Counted from the stretch's first letter, positions 1 through 8,425 are shown. The stretch: 64,000 nucleotides of DNA from Virgibacillus_O sediminis (GCF_042643265.1 NZ_JBHRRZ010000015.1:1-64000), one strand, 5' to 3'. Numbers and translations are program-made. The notes: generated by a model not told the origin, from the letters alone.

Positions 1-29
1 TGGTGTGACCCCCAATAGTTGGAGTTTTA

Positions 30-770
30 TTAGGCAACGATTAGATCGGTATGAAGTCGGTATTGAAGTGGGCTCATGCCGATCAATCTTCCTTTAATAC
101 GTTGGTTATTGTAATAATAAATATATTCTTCCACTTTACTTTTTAATTCTTCGTAGGTACAGAGAGGTTCCCCATGATATATTTCTTGCTTCAGGATACC
201 AAAGAAGCTTTCTACAGGCGCATTGTCTATACAATTCCCCTTACGTGACATGCTTTGGAACACTTTGTGCTTCTTAAGTTTTTTCACCCATTTATCGTGT
301 TGGTAATGCCAACCTTGATCAGTATGAATGGTTGTTCTATACGTTGCGTTTTTGATGATATCCAGGGTTTCTTCCAGTGGTTCTAATGCAAAATCTAAGG
401 TGGGACTGTTACTAACACCATAAGATAATATTTCTCCGTTAAACAAATCCAAAACTGGATTGAGATATAATTTCTTCCCGCCTAAACATTTAAATTCAGT
501 AATGTCTGTCGATAATTTTTGAAGCGGGATAGATGTGTTGAAACGGCGCTTCATGCGATTCTTGGCTACTTTACCTACTGTTCCTTTATAAGCATTATAC
601 TTTCTTGATTTTCTACCAAATTTCGTACATTTTATATCCAGCACTTTCATGAGACGCTGAACCCTTTTATAATTGATGGTATGTCCATCGAGCCTCAATT
701 CGTCTGTGATTCTACGATAACCGTAACTACCGTTATGTTCCTCAAATTTAGCTTGAATAAGCTCTTTCAT
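30..770 (-). CDS. IS150-like transposase OrfB (DDE integrase domain)
   Basis: This is the catalytic part of the IS transposase. It has an HTH_21-like start (HNGSYGYRRI) and an rve integrase core with a DD(35)E triad: Asp in TDITEF, Asp in HTDQGW, and Glu in VESFFG exactly 35 residues after the second Asp. The coordinates begin at the first ATG, but the frame stays open upstream through residues such as KDVLKIVGIPESSYHYH to the slippery site at 872-878. The natural product is therefore probably an OrfAB fusion made by -1 frameshifting from orfA. No internal stop is present. Confidence 0.9.
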   Translation of the reverse strand: MKELIQAKFEEHNGSYGYRRITDELRLDGHTINYKRVQRLMKVLDIKCTKFGRKSRKYNAYKGTVGKVAKNRMKRRFNTSIPLQKLSTDITEFKCLGGKKLYLNPVLDLFNGEILSYGVSNSPTLDFALEPLEETLDIIKNATYRTTIHTDQGWHYQHDKWVKKLKKHKVFQSMSRKGNCIDNAPVESFFGILKQEIYHGEPLCTYEELKSKVEEYIYYYNNQRIKGRLIGMSPLQYRLHTDLIVA

Positions 771-859
771 TTCCGCATCGGGGTCTACATTTTCTTTTAA
801 AGCCTTCCCATGATAATGATAGCTAGATTCAGGTATACCAACTATTTTTAAGACATCTT

Positions 860-1420
860 TTAGTCGGAATTCTTTTTTGAGTTCGAGTGATAACGCTGCT
901 TGTGCTTTTCTAGAAAGGATTCCGGATCTTCCTGAAAAGACCGCAACTTTTTTAAGTATGCCACCTCTAAACGTAAAAGTTCATTTTCTCTTTCTAATTT
1001 GTGAAGAGATTCTTCTTTATTATTTAGTTTTTTCTTCGCTTCATTATTAGGTTTGTCAGCCATAGAAAGCAGTCCCCTCTGTTTATCCAGGGCTCCCAAA
1101 TTGCCTTCAAGGAATGTTTTTCGCCACCTGGAAATCTTAGATGGGTTCTTTATTCCAAACTGAAGTGCTGTGTCGGATACGGAAGCACCTGTGCTCTTCA
1201 TAAAGCTTAATACATCTAACTTGAATTGAACAGAGTAAACGCTTTGTTTTTGTTCATTTTGTACTAATTTACTTGCTCCATGGTACTTATAAATCCTTAC
1301 CCAACCCCGAAGTGTAGTCGGTGGTACTTCATATTTTTCCGCTAACCGCCTATAACTTAAATTCCCTTCAAGATACTCTTTTGCGACCTTTAACTTAAAC
1401 TTTTCACTGTATTTTTCCAT
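860..1420 (-). CDS. IS150-like transposase OrfA (helix-turn-helix)
   Basis: The protein has two tandem helix-turn-helix units, typical of IS150-type OrfA: residues around LSYRRLAEKYEVPPTTLRGW and around SVSDTALQFGI. A leucine-rich coiled coil follows (LHKLERENELLRLEVAYLKKL), used in the family for multimerisation. It binds the terminal repeats of the element. The start is placed at ATG 1420, preceded at good distance by a G-rich site, rather than at the upstream ATG at 1435. The gene stops just beyond the A-AAA-AAG heptamer that feeds ribosomes into orfB. Confidence 0.85.
   Translation of the reverse strand: MEKYSEKFKLKVAKEYLEGNLSYRRLAEKYEVPPTTLRGWVRIYKYHGASKLVQNEQKQSVYSVQFKLDVLSFMKSTGASVSDTALQFGIKNPSKISRWRKTFLEGNLGALDKQRGLLSMADKPNNEAKKKLNNKEESLHKLERENELLRLEVAYLKKLRSFQEDPESFLEKHKQRYHSNSKKNSD
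872..878 (-). promoter_or_regulatory. Programmed -1 ribosomal frameshift heptamer (A AAA AAG)
   Basis: In the orfA frame the codons read TCA AAA AAG AAT. Slipping back one base on A-AAA-AAG continues as GAA TTC CGA in the orfB frame, which is open through to the transposase stop. This heptamer is the classic IS3-family signal. It sits a few codons before the orfA stop, as expected. Confidence 0.85.
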
Positions 1421-1543
1421 AAACCTAACCCCCATAAATTATTTTTACTCTAACTTATGGGGGTCAGGTCAAAAGCGAAGCATATTTCCGAAGCGAATCT
1501 CTCAGCTATCCAAAATTTCTAAGTTAGTTCCCAGTTCCCCCCT

Positions 1544-1822
1544 TCAAATCCTCTCCCTTATACTTCGGTACACTTCATCATCCCCCATACCCGACAATAA
1601 CGGCACACCATCAATCACATTTTCCTTCATATGATCCGGCACGATGGTAGTGGATACGATAAAATCATAGTCTTTCTGTTTATCGACCGCTTCCGCAACT
1701 TTCCCTTGATGCAGCTCCACCTGGTCATTCAAATTTTCCTGCACCAGCCATTTCTTCAACTTTTCGATGACGATGGTGGATGTAGCAATTCCGGTACCGC
1801 AAATGACTAACACTTTTTTCAT
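1544..1822 (-). CDS. gatB: PTS system IIB component, galactitol/lactose type (GatB-like)
   Basis: This is a 92-residue cytoplasmic phosphocarrier. The start MKKVLVICGTGIATS carries the phospho-accepting Cys8 followed by the GTGIATS loop typical of galactitol-family IIB proteins. It would take phosphate from a IIA protein and pass it to the sugar bound by the neighbouring IIC. The start ATG overlaps the IIC stop by 4 bp (ATGA), so the two are translationally coupled. No IIA gene or sugar-specific enzyme is visible. The gene is followed after 77 bp by the IS element, which may have separated it from partners. The substrate is inferred from family only. Confidence 0.8.
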   Translation of the reverse strand: MKKVLVICGTGIATSTIVIEKLKKWLVQENLNDQVELHQGKVAEAVDKQKDYDFIVSTTIVPDHMKENVIDGVPLLSGMGDDEVYRSIRERI

Positions 1823-3153
1823 GTTTCTTCTCCCCTGTTTTTAAATTTATTGATGTAAATTAATCCGACAAGCACACTGATGCCGATCAGGCCGATTCCG
1901 TACCAGCTCAGCAATTTTCCAAGCCCGGTAAATACGATCGTTGTCCAGACTGCTCCATCAACCAGTGCGGAGATGCTTGCATGACCCCCCATGTCGAAAT
2001 CAGCGGCCATCGCCATTTCGGTGAATAATGGAGCGATCCATGTGGCAATGTATAATCCTACAGCTATGTAAATGGTGGCTGCGATGACCGTCCGGATCAG
2101 GTTTCCCTTGAACACGGGGACCATCAAGCAGATCAAAAATGGGATGGTTGCCAAATCACCGAACGGCAGCACCGTGTTTCCAGGCAGGACAACTGCCAGA
2201 AATAAGGTAATTGGGATCAACAATAAGGAAGCAGACAACACAGCCGGATGCCCAACGGCCAGTGCACTGTCCATACCGATATAGAGGTCCCGATCCGGGA
2301 ATTTTTCCTTCATTAAATTACCGGCCGCCTCGGAGATCGGATTCAGACCTTCCATTAATAATTTGACCATCTTAGGCATCAGGAACAGGATGGCGGCTGT
2401 CTGTATGGCCAGCTGCATAGCGTCCTTGATGCTGTATGCCGCCAGCATTCCGATGATGAAACCGAAAACTAGCCCCAAGACACTTGAATCTCCCAGAATC
2501 CCGAACCGTTTTTGGATGGCATCCGGGTCCGCCTTGAGCCTGTTGAATCCTGGAACCCGGTCAAACATGGCATTGAGCGGCTTTGCCAAAAAATAGGACG
2601 GGGCAGAAGCGGCATGCGGGAAGGTCAGCTGTTTAAAACCGAAATAGGCTTGAATATCCGCTGCCAGCAGATCTCCTAATAATAAAATGACTAATACATG
2701 AACGGCAATCGTAAACAGGCCTAACGCAAAATCATTGGTGATGGCAAAGACAAGCGATCCTGTAAATGCCACATGCCAATAATTCCAGATATCCACATTC
2801 AATGTTTTTGTTAATCCCGCTGCCAGCAGTAAAAGATTCACCCCAATCCCAATCGGCACGGCAAGACTGCCAAGCGCGGTTCCATAGGAGATGGCTGCGG
2901 CTGCCGGCCAGCCGACATCAATCGTCTGAAGTTCAAAGCCGAAATGGCCGACCATCGATTGTGCAGCTGGTCCCAGACTGGTCGTCAAAAGCTCAATGAC
3001 CAGATTCAAGCCGACAAAGCCGATCCCTACCATAAGCCCGGCAAGGAATGCATCCTTTAGTTTGGTGCCAAGTGCCAAGGCAAAAATGAAAATGATGATG
3101 GGAAGCATCACACTGGCTCCCAAGTCGACAAACCATTCAAACACGCCCAACAT
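1819..3153 (-). CDS. gatC: PTS system galactitol-type IIC permease (GatC-like)
   Basis: This is a very hydrophobic 444-residue membrane protein with about ten to twelve membrane segments. Its length and features match EIIC of the galactitol (Gat) family, including the N-terminal MLPIIIFIFALALG, the conserved central GHPAVLSAS region, and LPFGDLATIPF. It transports and phosphorylates a polyol or pentitol together with the IIB encoded immediately downstream. The start ATG has a strong site (GGGAGG). It begins 90 bp after thiF, and I see no convincing terminator in between, so read-through from the thi operon is possible. The substrate could differ from galactitol. Confidence 0.82.
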   Translation of the reverse strand: MLGVFEWFVDLGASVMLPIIIFIFALALGTKLKDAFLAGLMVGIGFVGLNLVIELLTTSLGPAAQSMVGHFGFELQTIDVGWPAAAAISYGTALGSLAVPIGIGVNLLLLAAGLTKTLNVDIWNYWHVAFTGSLVFAITNDFALGLFTIAVHVLVILLLGDLLAADIQAYFGFKQLTFPHAASAPSYFLAKPLNAMFDRVPGFNRLKADPDAIQKRFGILGDSSVLGLVFGFIIGMLAAYSIKDAMQLAIQTAAILFLMPKMVKLLMEGLNPISEAAGNLMKEKFPDRDLYIGMDSALAVGHPAVLSASLLLIPITLFLAVVLPGNTVLPFGDLATIPFLICLMVPVFKGNLIRTVIAATIYIAVGLYIATWIAPLFTEMAMAADFDMGGHASISALVDGAVWTTIVFTGLGKLLSWYGIGLIGISVLVGLIYINKFKNRGEET

Positions 3154-3243
3154 GCTCCCTCCCGTTTATCTGTCGTTGTAATAATAGCTCTGGCCCATGG
3201 CGGAGCATTTTTTATTTGTCCCAGTACCTTCACGCTTGTTCAT

Positions 3244-4260
3244 TCATCCTAAATAGCGGTGGTACAGCGTTTTGGCATGCTGGGCATCATTCGTTCCATG
3301 AACCAGTACCCGTCCGTCTTGAAACATGACGAAGCGGTATGGATCCTTCTTGAAGGATAAAAGGAACTCATTATGCTTCACTTCGGCCATTTTGGAAAGA
3401 TTGGCGGCCACTTCTTGTAAATTCCTCTTCTCCCTTGATACCGGCCGGATCTGGACGGTATCTCTTCCGCACAGCACCGCCGTTTTTGTCTGGCTTTCAT
3501 AGTCCAGAAATGGAAATGTTGGTGCCTGTCCGCATGACAGACAGCTGTCATCTTTCAGGGCCGCAACGTCCATGGCAGACTGCTGATTGGACCAGATGTC
3601 AAAGGAAATCAGTTTTTTCCTCAATGCCTCCCGATTCCCTGTGAGTATTTTCAATGCTTCCGCCGACTGGTGGGAGACAACGAGCTGGACAACAGGGCTA
3701 ATAATCCCCACCGTATCACAGGTGGCCCCATCCATCGGCACCCGTTTCATCAGGCAATGCAGGCATGGTGATTCCTCCGGGATAATCGTATAGCTGAGGC
3801 CATAGCTGCCGACAACCGCTCCATAGATCCAAGGAATGCCATACTTTTGCGCGGTATCATTGATGATCATGCGAATATCAAAGTTGTCGGTGGCATCGAT
3901 AATGAGATCCACCCCATCAATGAGCCGGCTCATTTCTACCGGGGTGACATCGAGAATTTCCGCTTCAATGTCCACTTCCCTGTTGATGGATTCCAATCTC
4001 TTTTTCGCGGCAACTGCTTTAGGAATTTCATTGGCTGCATCTTCTTCGGTGTACAGCTGTTGGCGCTGCAGATTGCTCCATTCCACATAATCACGGTCGG
4101 CAATCGTCACTTTCCCCACACCGGCCCGGACCAATATCTCGGCATTACTCGTGCCAAGTGCCCCAGCACCAATCAGCAGCACATGTTTTTCCTTCAACTG
4201 ATCCTGCCCTTCCTGGCCGATAGGGGAAAATAGAATCTGCCGGGAATATCGATCGTTCAT
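3244..4260 (-). CDS. thiF: ThiF/MoeB-type sulfur carrier protein adenylyltransferase
   Basis: This E1-like enzyme adenylates the C-terminal glycine of ThiS so that it can receive sulfur for thiazole synthesis. An N-terminal Rossmann loop (GAGALGTS) and the VEWSNLQRQ motif with its catalytic Arg region are visible, as is the DATDNFDIR motif. Two CxxC pairs (CLHC and CLSC) form the zinc site. The C-terminal extension of about 90 residues is longer than in minimal MoeB. Its ATG overlaps the thiG stop (TAATG). It is the last gene of the thiazole operon. Charging of a molybdopterin carrier is the alternative role, but the neighbours favour thiamine. Confidence 0.9.
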   Translation of the reverse strand: MNDRYSRQILFSPIGQEGQDQLKEKHVLLIGAGALGTSNAEILVRAGVGKVTIADRDYVEWSNLQRQQLYTEEDAANEIPKAVAAKKRLESINREVDIEAEILDVTPVEMSRLIDGVDLIIDATDNFDIRMIINDTAQKYGIPWIYGAVVGSYGLSYTIIPEESPCLHCLMKRVPMDGATCDTVGIISPVVQLVVSHQSAEALKILTGNREALRKKLISFDIWSNQQSAMDVAALKDDSCLSCGQAPTFPFLDYESQTKTAVLCGRDTVQIRPVSREKRNLQEVAANLSKMAEVKHNEFLLSFKKDPYRFVMFQDGRVLVHGTNDAQHAKTLYHRYLG

Positions 4261-5024
4261 TAGACACTGATCCCTTCTACCGGGCTGCTTGCCGTTGCAT
4301 AGCGTTTTTGCGGAATCCGCCCTGCCTGGAATCCTAGCCGCCCCGCCTCGATCGCGAGCTTCATGGCCTCGGCCATTTTAACAGGATCCTTCGCGCCAGA
4401 AACGGCCGTGTTCAGTAATATGCCATCCGCCCCGAGCTCCATCGCAGTCACTGCATCCTTGGGAGAGCCGATGCCGGCATCCACGATCACTGGCACATTT
4501 GCCTGCTCGATGATCAAGCTTAAGTTGAGCGGATTGACGATGCCTTGTCCGGAGCCGATCGGACTGGCTCCAGGCATGATGGCATGCGCACCAAGCTCCT
4601 CCAGTCTTCGGGCCAGGACCACATCATCTGATGTATATGGAAGGACGATGAACCCTTCTTCCAACAATTGCTCTGTTGCACGAAGGGTCTCCACCGGGTC
4701 AGGCAGCAATGTCTTGTCGCACCCAATCACTTCTACCTTGACCATGTCGCAAAGCCCGGATGCTTTAGCCAGTTTGGCCGTCCGGACAGCTTCCTCGGCA
4801 GTCTTGGCACCTGCTGTGTTCGGCAGCAGGTCGTATTGAGCAAGGTCCAGCTTTTCCAAAAAGTTCGGCTGGTCCGGTTCAAACACATCCATCCGGCGCA
4901 CCGAAAATGTCAGTATTTCTGTTTCAGACACCTCGATAGCTTCTTTCTGTATATCAAAATTCGGATATTTCCCTGTTCCCAAAAGCAATCGTGAATTGAA
5001 TTCTTTTTCTCCAATCTTAAGCAT
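4260..5024 (-). CDS. thiG: Thiazole synthase ThiG
   Basis: ThiG condenses 1-deoxy-D-xylulose 5-phosphate, dehydroglycine from ThiO and sulfur from ThiS-thiocarboxylate into the thiazole phosphate carboxylate. It is a TIM-barrel protein. With the start at ATG 5024 (GGAGG 8 nt upstream), the Schiff-base lysine in MVKVEVIG falls at position 96, the position known for B. subtilis ThiG, which supports this start over the upstream GTG. Phosphate-binding glycines (DAGIGSPKDA, GADGILLNTA) are present. It lies one base after the thiS stop and its stop overlaps thiF. Confidence 0.95.
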   Translation of the reverse strand: MLKIGEKEFNSRLLLGTGKYPNFDIQKEAIEVSETEILTFSVRRMDVFEPDQPNFLEKLDLAQYDLLPNTAGAKTAEEAVRTAKLAKASGLCDMVKVEVIGCDKTLLPDPVETLRATEQLLEEGFIVLPYTSDDVVLARRLEELGAHAIMPGASPIGSGQGIVNPLNLSLIIEQANVPVIVDAGIGSPKDAVTAMELGADGILLNTAVSGAKDPVKMAEAMKLAIEAGRLGFQAGRIPQKRYATASSPVEGISV

Positions 5025-5025
5025 A

Positions 5026-5229
5026 TCAGCCACCTCCTACAAAATTTACCAGTTCAATTTTATCCCCATCAGCGACTTTCCTCGTCGGATGGGCATCCCT
5101 GTCCAGAATTTCTCCATTGTGCTCGACAATAACAACCGGTTGGTTTGTGAAAAAATAGGAAACTACATCTGCAATGGTGTCTACATTGGCAGGTAATTGA
5201 AGCTCGTTCCCATTGACTAGCAGATTCAT
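5026..5229 (-). CDS. thiS: Sulfur carrier protein ThiS
   Basis: This is a 67-residue ubiquitin-like protein ending in Gly-Gly (NFVGGG), where ThiF adenylates it and sulfur is attached as a thiocarboxylate for thiazole formation. A short beta-grasp pattern starts at MNLLVNGNELQL. It has a strong ribosome-binding site (GGAGG). The ATG overlaps the thiO stop by 4 bp and the gene is followed immediately by thiG, so the proteins are probably made in matched amounts. Confidence 0.95.
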   Translation of the reverse strand: MNLLVNGNELQLPANVDTIADVVSYFFTNQPVVIVEHNGEILDRDAHPTRKVADGDKIELVNFVGGG

Positions 5230-6347
5230 ATATTTACCTCCTTGTAAGGCAGTCTATCTACTCGAAACCTGTCATCCGCCTTCTTACCTTCTACCAGGTC
5301 GGCCATCCATAGCCCTGTTATTGGCGCCAATAACATCCCATTCCGATAGTGGCCAGTTGCAAGGAACAGGCCACTGATTGACGGATGCTCTCCGAGATAT
5401 GGCAGCCCATCCCCTGTTTGCGGCCGGATGCCTGCCCAGCACTTTTCCCACTTGGCTTCTTTTAAGCGCGGGATAATCTCCATGGCCGAGTCCATCATTT
5501 GATGAAGCGACTCCAATTGGACGGATTCGTCAAAAGTGCCGGGTTGCTCCGTTGCACCAATAATCAATCTGCCGCCTGCTTTCGGTACGATATAGCCCGA
5601 AGAGGAAAAAATGCTCGATGTGACCAGCTGGCTATGGTGCCGGACGGAAAAGCATTCCCCTTTAACCGGGTGGGCATCCAAGGAGAGGCCGATTTTTTCA
5701 ATGAGTTGCCTGCTCCAGGCACCTCCGGCCACAATGACGGAATCGGCATGGAAAGTACCTGCTCCCGTCTGTACACCGGAGATCTTGCCATCATCCTCGA
5801 TAAACGCGACAACCTCTGTATACTCCATAAATTCTGTACCGAGAACAGCTGCCGACCGTGCCAATGCTTCGGTCAAGAGCGGTGGTGAGATCTGGCCGTC
5901 GTTCGGCATGTACAAACCGCCGATAACAGCGCTGGAAATCTCGGGTTCCTTTTCTTTCACCTGCACTGCATCCAGATATTCGGCTGTTTCACCCATTGCC
6001 TGCTGATAGGCGGCCGCTGCCTCCAGCTCGGCCATTTCCCGTTCCGATCGAGCCACCCGGAGGATCCCGCTTTGGATAAGTTCTATATCGATATGGGAAA
6101 GCTCTCTCAGCTCTTCGGCCAACTCCGGGAATATAGCCCTGCTTTCCTTTGCCATCGAAAGCAGCGGACTGTCTTCCTTGATTTCATTCTGCGCCCCCAG
6201 CATGCCTGCCGCGGCACTGGAAGCTTTTTGGCCGATTCTATCCTTTTCCACCACCAATACGCGGTGTCCACGCTTGCTCAGCTGAAATGCAATCGAACAG
6301 CCAATCACTCCTCCTCCGACAACAATGGAATCATACTGTTTGTTCAT
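5226..6347 (-). CDS. thiO: Glycine oxidase ThiO
   Basis: This FAD-dependent oxidase converts glycine to dehydroglycine for the thiazole synthase. The N-terminal dinucleotide-binding motif is VVGGGVIGCSIA with the acidic residue of the following strand (VVEKD). A second FAD motif lies near the C-terminus (GIRPQTGDGLPYLG), and ATGHYRNGMLLAP is the DAO-family ending. Length 373 fits the B. subtilis enzyme. The gene overlaps the end of tenI by 17 bp and thiS by 4 bp. Using glycine oxidase, rather than the radical enzyme ThiH, is the aerobic Bacillus version of the pathway. Confidence 0.93.
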   Translation of the reverse strand: MNKQYDSIVVGGGVIGCSIAFQLSKRGHRVLVVEKDRIGQKASSAAAGMLGAQNEIKEDSPLLSMAKESRAIFPELAEELRELSHIDIELIQSGILRVARSEREMAELEAAAAYQQAMGETAEYLDAVQVKEKEPEISSAVIGGLYMPNDGQISPPLLTEALARSAAVLGTEFMEYTEVVAFIEDDGKISGVQTGAGTFHADSVIVAGGAWSRQLIEKIGLSLDAHPVKGECFSVRHHSQLVTSSIFSSSGYIVPKAGGRLIIGATEQPGTFDESVQLESLHQMMDSAMEIIPRLKEAKWEKCWAGIRPQTGDGLPYLGEHPSISGLFLATGHYRNGMLLAPITGLWMADLVEGKKADDRFRVDRLPYKEVNI

Positions 6348-6984
6348 CTTCAGCCACCCTTCTTATTTCCTCCTTGTATGCTTTAGCTTTTTTTACTGGA
6401 TCCTCAGCGAGCAGAACACCAGACAATACGGCAATTCCGCTTGCCCCGTTCTGAATGGTCCCCCGGGTGTTTTCAGGTGTAATGCCGCCAATTGCAATTA
6501 CGGGAACAGAGGCACCTCGCACAACTTGGCGGAGTCCTGTGAGTCCCTTGGGTGCCAACCCGGGCTTCGAAGAGGTGGGATATACGTGGCCGAACAACAA
6601 ATAGTCGGCACCTTGGTCCGCAGCGGAAACAGCTTCTTTCACGGAATGGACGGAACAGCCAATCGACAAATGGCCAAAAGCGCTGCGGACGGAGGAGACA
6701 TCGATACTGTGATGGGCTAATTGCACTCCCCTCACTCCCGTGACATGTGCGACATCTGTACGATTGTTGACCACGATTTTTTCTGGCGGTATTCCTTTGG
6801 ACTGCAGCAATTCAATGGCTTCAACCATGTCCCGGTCGGACCACGCTTTTTCCCGGAGATGGAATACATCTACATATTCATTTATTTCTGCGGCAATCGA
6901 TGCAAATGTTTCCGGTGATTGGCGGCCGGTCGAGATGATATGCAATTCTCCTCGCTTTTTGCCATGATCGGTCTGATTGTCCAT
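6331..6984 (-). CDS. tenI: Thiazole tautomerase TenI (ThiE-like fold)
   Basis: This TIM-barrel protein of the thiamine phosphate synthase superfamily is 217 residues from ATG 6984 (AAGGAG 9 nt upstream; an upstream in-frame TTG lacks a site). TenI aromatises the ThiG product. The pattern NNRTDVAHVTGVRGVQL and GCSVHSVKEA, and the place in front of thiO, match TenI better than ThiE; a true thiamine phosphate synthase activity remains possible. It is the first gene behind the TPP riboswitch. tenA, thiC and thiD are not in this cluster. Confidence 0.85.
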   Translation of the reverse strand: MDNQTDHGKKRGELHIISTGRQSPETFASIAAEINEYVDVFHLREKAWSDRDMVEAIELLQSKGIPPEKIVVNNRTDVAHVTGVRGVQLAHHSIDVSSVRSAFGHLSIGCSVHSVKEAVSAADQGADYLLFGHVYPTSSKPGLAPKGLTGLRQVVRGASVPVIAIGGITPENTRGTIQNGASGIAVLSGVLLAEDPVKKAKAYKEEIRRVAEDEQTV

Positions 6985-7017
6985 AGGCAGCAACTCCTTC
7001 AGAAATTCTGATCAACT

Positions 7018-7052
7018 AAAAAAACCACTTTCCTGGATCAGGGAAAGTGGTT
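7018..7052 (-). terminator. Intrinsic terminator of the TPP riboswitch (attenuator)
   Basis: A GC-containing stem (AACCACTTTCC paired with GGAAAGTGGTT on the minus strand) with a short loop is followed by seven U residues. It lies between the aptamer and the tenI start, so it is the expression platform that stops transcription when thiamine pyrophosphate is bound. Confidence 0.9.
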
Positions 7053-7082
7053 GGAACGACAAAAATAGGCTGCCGATTCGTT

Positions 7083-7173
7083 CACTTCCCTACGCCGGCC
7101 TCAACCGTATCAGGTTCAAAGAGTCCCAAAGTCCATACTTTGATCTCAGCCTTTTTGAAAGGCACCCCTAGTG
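7083..7173 (-). promoter_or_regulatory. TPP riboswitch (THI element) aptamer
   Basis: On the minus strand the conserved THI-box parts are present in order: the 5' GGGGUGCC strand, the CUGAGAU core that binds the pyrimidine end of the ligand, then CUUUGAACCUGAU and the closing GCGUAGGGAAGUG. It controls the tenI-thiO-thiS-thiG-thiF operon through the downstream terminator. Confidence 0.96.
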
Positions 7174-7201
7174 AATGGTTATTATTTAATTGATAATTCC
7201 A

Positions 7202-7229
7202 ATTTTAACATCTGCGAGTGAATTGTCAA
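7202..7229 (-). promoter_or_regulatory. Sigma-A promoter of the thiazole operon
   Basis: A perfect -35 TTGACA (7224-7229) and a -10 TAAAAT (7202-7207) are separated by 16 bp, about 20 bp before the riboswitch. Confidence 0.75.
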
Positions 7230-7379
7230 TAGTCGAAAAATTATCTCGCCCCAACACTGGAAAAAAACTCATCTGCCAACCAGCCACATCTCTCTAAAGC
7301 AAACCAATAAATATTATCAGACTTTCTGGGCATATTAAGTGGGAACAACTCCAATCTGAAAGGATTAGATTATATACTT

Positions 7380-8396
7380 ATGGAAACCGAACACAATATT
7401 CGTCTCACATCACCGGAAATCGCTTCCCTGTGGACTGCCTATATGAACAACAGCATGTCTTATTGCATCCTGAAGTATTTTAAAGAAAAGACGCAGGACA
7501 CAGAAATCAGGTCAGTAATCGAACTTGCTATGGAATTTTCTGAATCGATCCTGAATGACATCAAAGCCATTTACGAAAAGGAAAACCATGCCATCCCTGT
7601 CGCTTTTAATGTGAGCGAGGATGTCAATCTGCATGCGCCCGCACTATATACGGATATATTCCACCTGAGGTTCGTTCATAATATGGCGAAGCATGGCATG
7701 ACCTCTTATGGGGCTTCTTTTGCCGGAAGTTCACGTCCGGATATGATGGAACTTAACTCTAAGGCCATCGACCTGACAAGAAAGTTATATATCGAGTCAT
7801 TACAGCTTGCGTTAGAGAAAGGATTATATAACAGAGCTGCTTCGATTCCGATACCAGATCAAGTCGAGTTTGTGGAAAAGCAGGGGTATTTGACAGGATG
7901 GTTTGGTGAAAGGCGGCCGATGAATGCCATAGAAATCATGCATTTCTATAATAACATGGACCGAAATGCTGTCGGAAAAGCACTGCTGTTAGGTTTCGCC
8001 CAAACGAGCGGCTTGAAAGAGATAAGCAATTATATGGTCAGAGGAGTGCATATCGCCAGCAAGGTTGTGGAGTTTATGGCAAATATATTATCACAGGAGA
8101 ACCTGTCACAATCACCGACCTTGGATTCAGAAGTTCTCAAATCGACCACGCCTCCGTTTTCGGATAAATTGATGATGTATCAGGTATCCATGTTATCCGG
8201 ATTGTCACTGGGCTATTATGGGGTAGCATTAGGAACGGTCGCCAGGCGTGATTTAGGGTCAAAATTCATCCGTATTTTGTTGGAAGGTGTCCAATATGCA
8301 GAAGATGGGGCCAACCTCATGATTGAACATGGCTGGATGGAAAAGCCTCCTGCTTCCATTGACAACATTGAAATTGCCAAAACGAAAAGGAAATAG
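7380..8396 (+). CDS. DUF3231 family protein, two tandem ferritin-like halves
   Basis: The 338-residue protein appears to be an internal duplication. Both halves are mostly helical and contain a related segment (HNMAKHGMTSYGASFAG in the first, MLSGLSLGYYGVALGT in the second), as in the DUF3231 family of Bacillales. No signal peptide or catalytic motif is visible and the function is unknown. It stands alone on the plus strand, with only a weak ribosome-binding site before ATG (GAAAGGA about 17 nt upstream) and no alternative in-frame start nearby. A strong hairpin follows at 8426-8460. The neighbours give no hint of a role. Confidence 0.8.
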   Translation: METEHNIRLTSPEIASLWTAYMNNSMSYCILKYFKEKTQDTEIRSVIELAMEFSESILNDIKAIYEKENHAIPVAFNVSEDVNLHAPALYTDIFHLRFVHNMAKHGMTSYGASFAGSSRPDMMELNSKAIDLTRKLYIESLQLALEKGLYNRAASIPIPDQVEFVEKQGYLTGWFGERRPMNAIEIMHFYNNMDRNAVGKALLLGFAQTSGLKEISNYMVRGVHIASKVVEFMANILSQENLSQSPTLDSEVLKSTTPPFSDKLMMYQVSMLSGLSLGYYGVALGTVARRDLGSKFIRILLEGVQYAEDGANLMIEHGWMEKPPASIDNIEIAKTKRK

Positions 8397-8425
8397 CGAA
8401 CATACCGGGTGCTTGGAAAAATGCA

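Larger units (their letters stand above)
6..1466 (-). mobile_element. IS3-family (IS150-like) insertion sequence, apparently complete
   Basis: The element is bounded by imperfect terminal inverted repeats of about 24 bp. The left end begins TGACCCCCAATAGTTGGAG, and the complement of the right end begins TGACCCCCATAAGTTAGAG. Inside are orfA (helix-turn-helix protein) and orfB (DDE transposase) on the minus strand, joined by a slippery heptamer, the layout of the IS150 subgroup of IS3. Both frames are open, so it looks functional. I see no clear 3-4 bp target duplication (GTG on the left, GGT on the right), which could mean a rearranged or old insertion. It lies 77 bp downstream of the PTS IIB gene. 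Confidence 0.9.
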
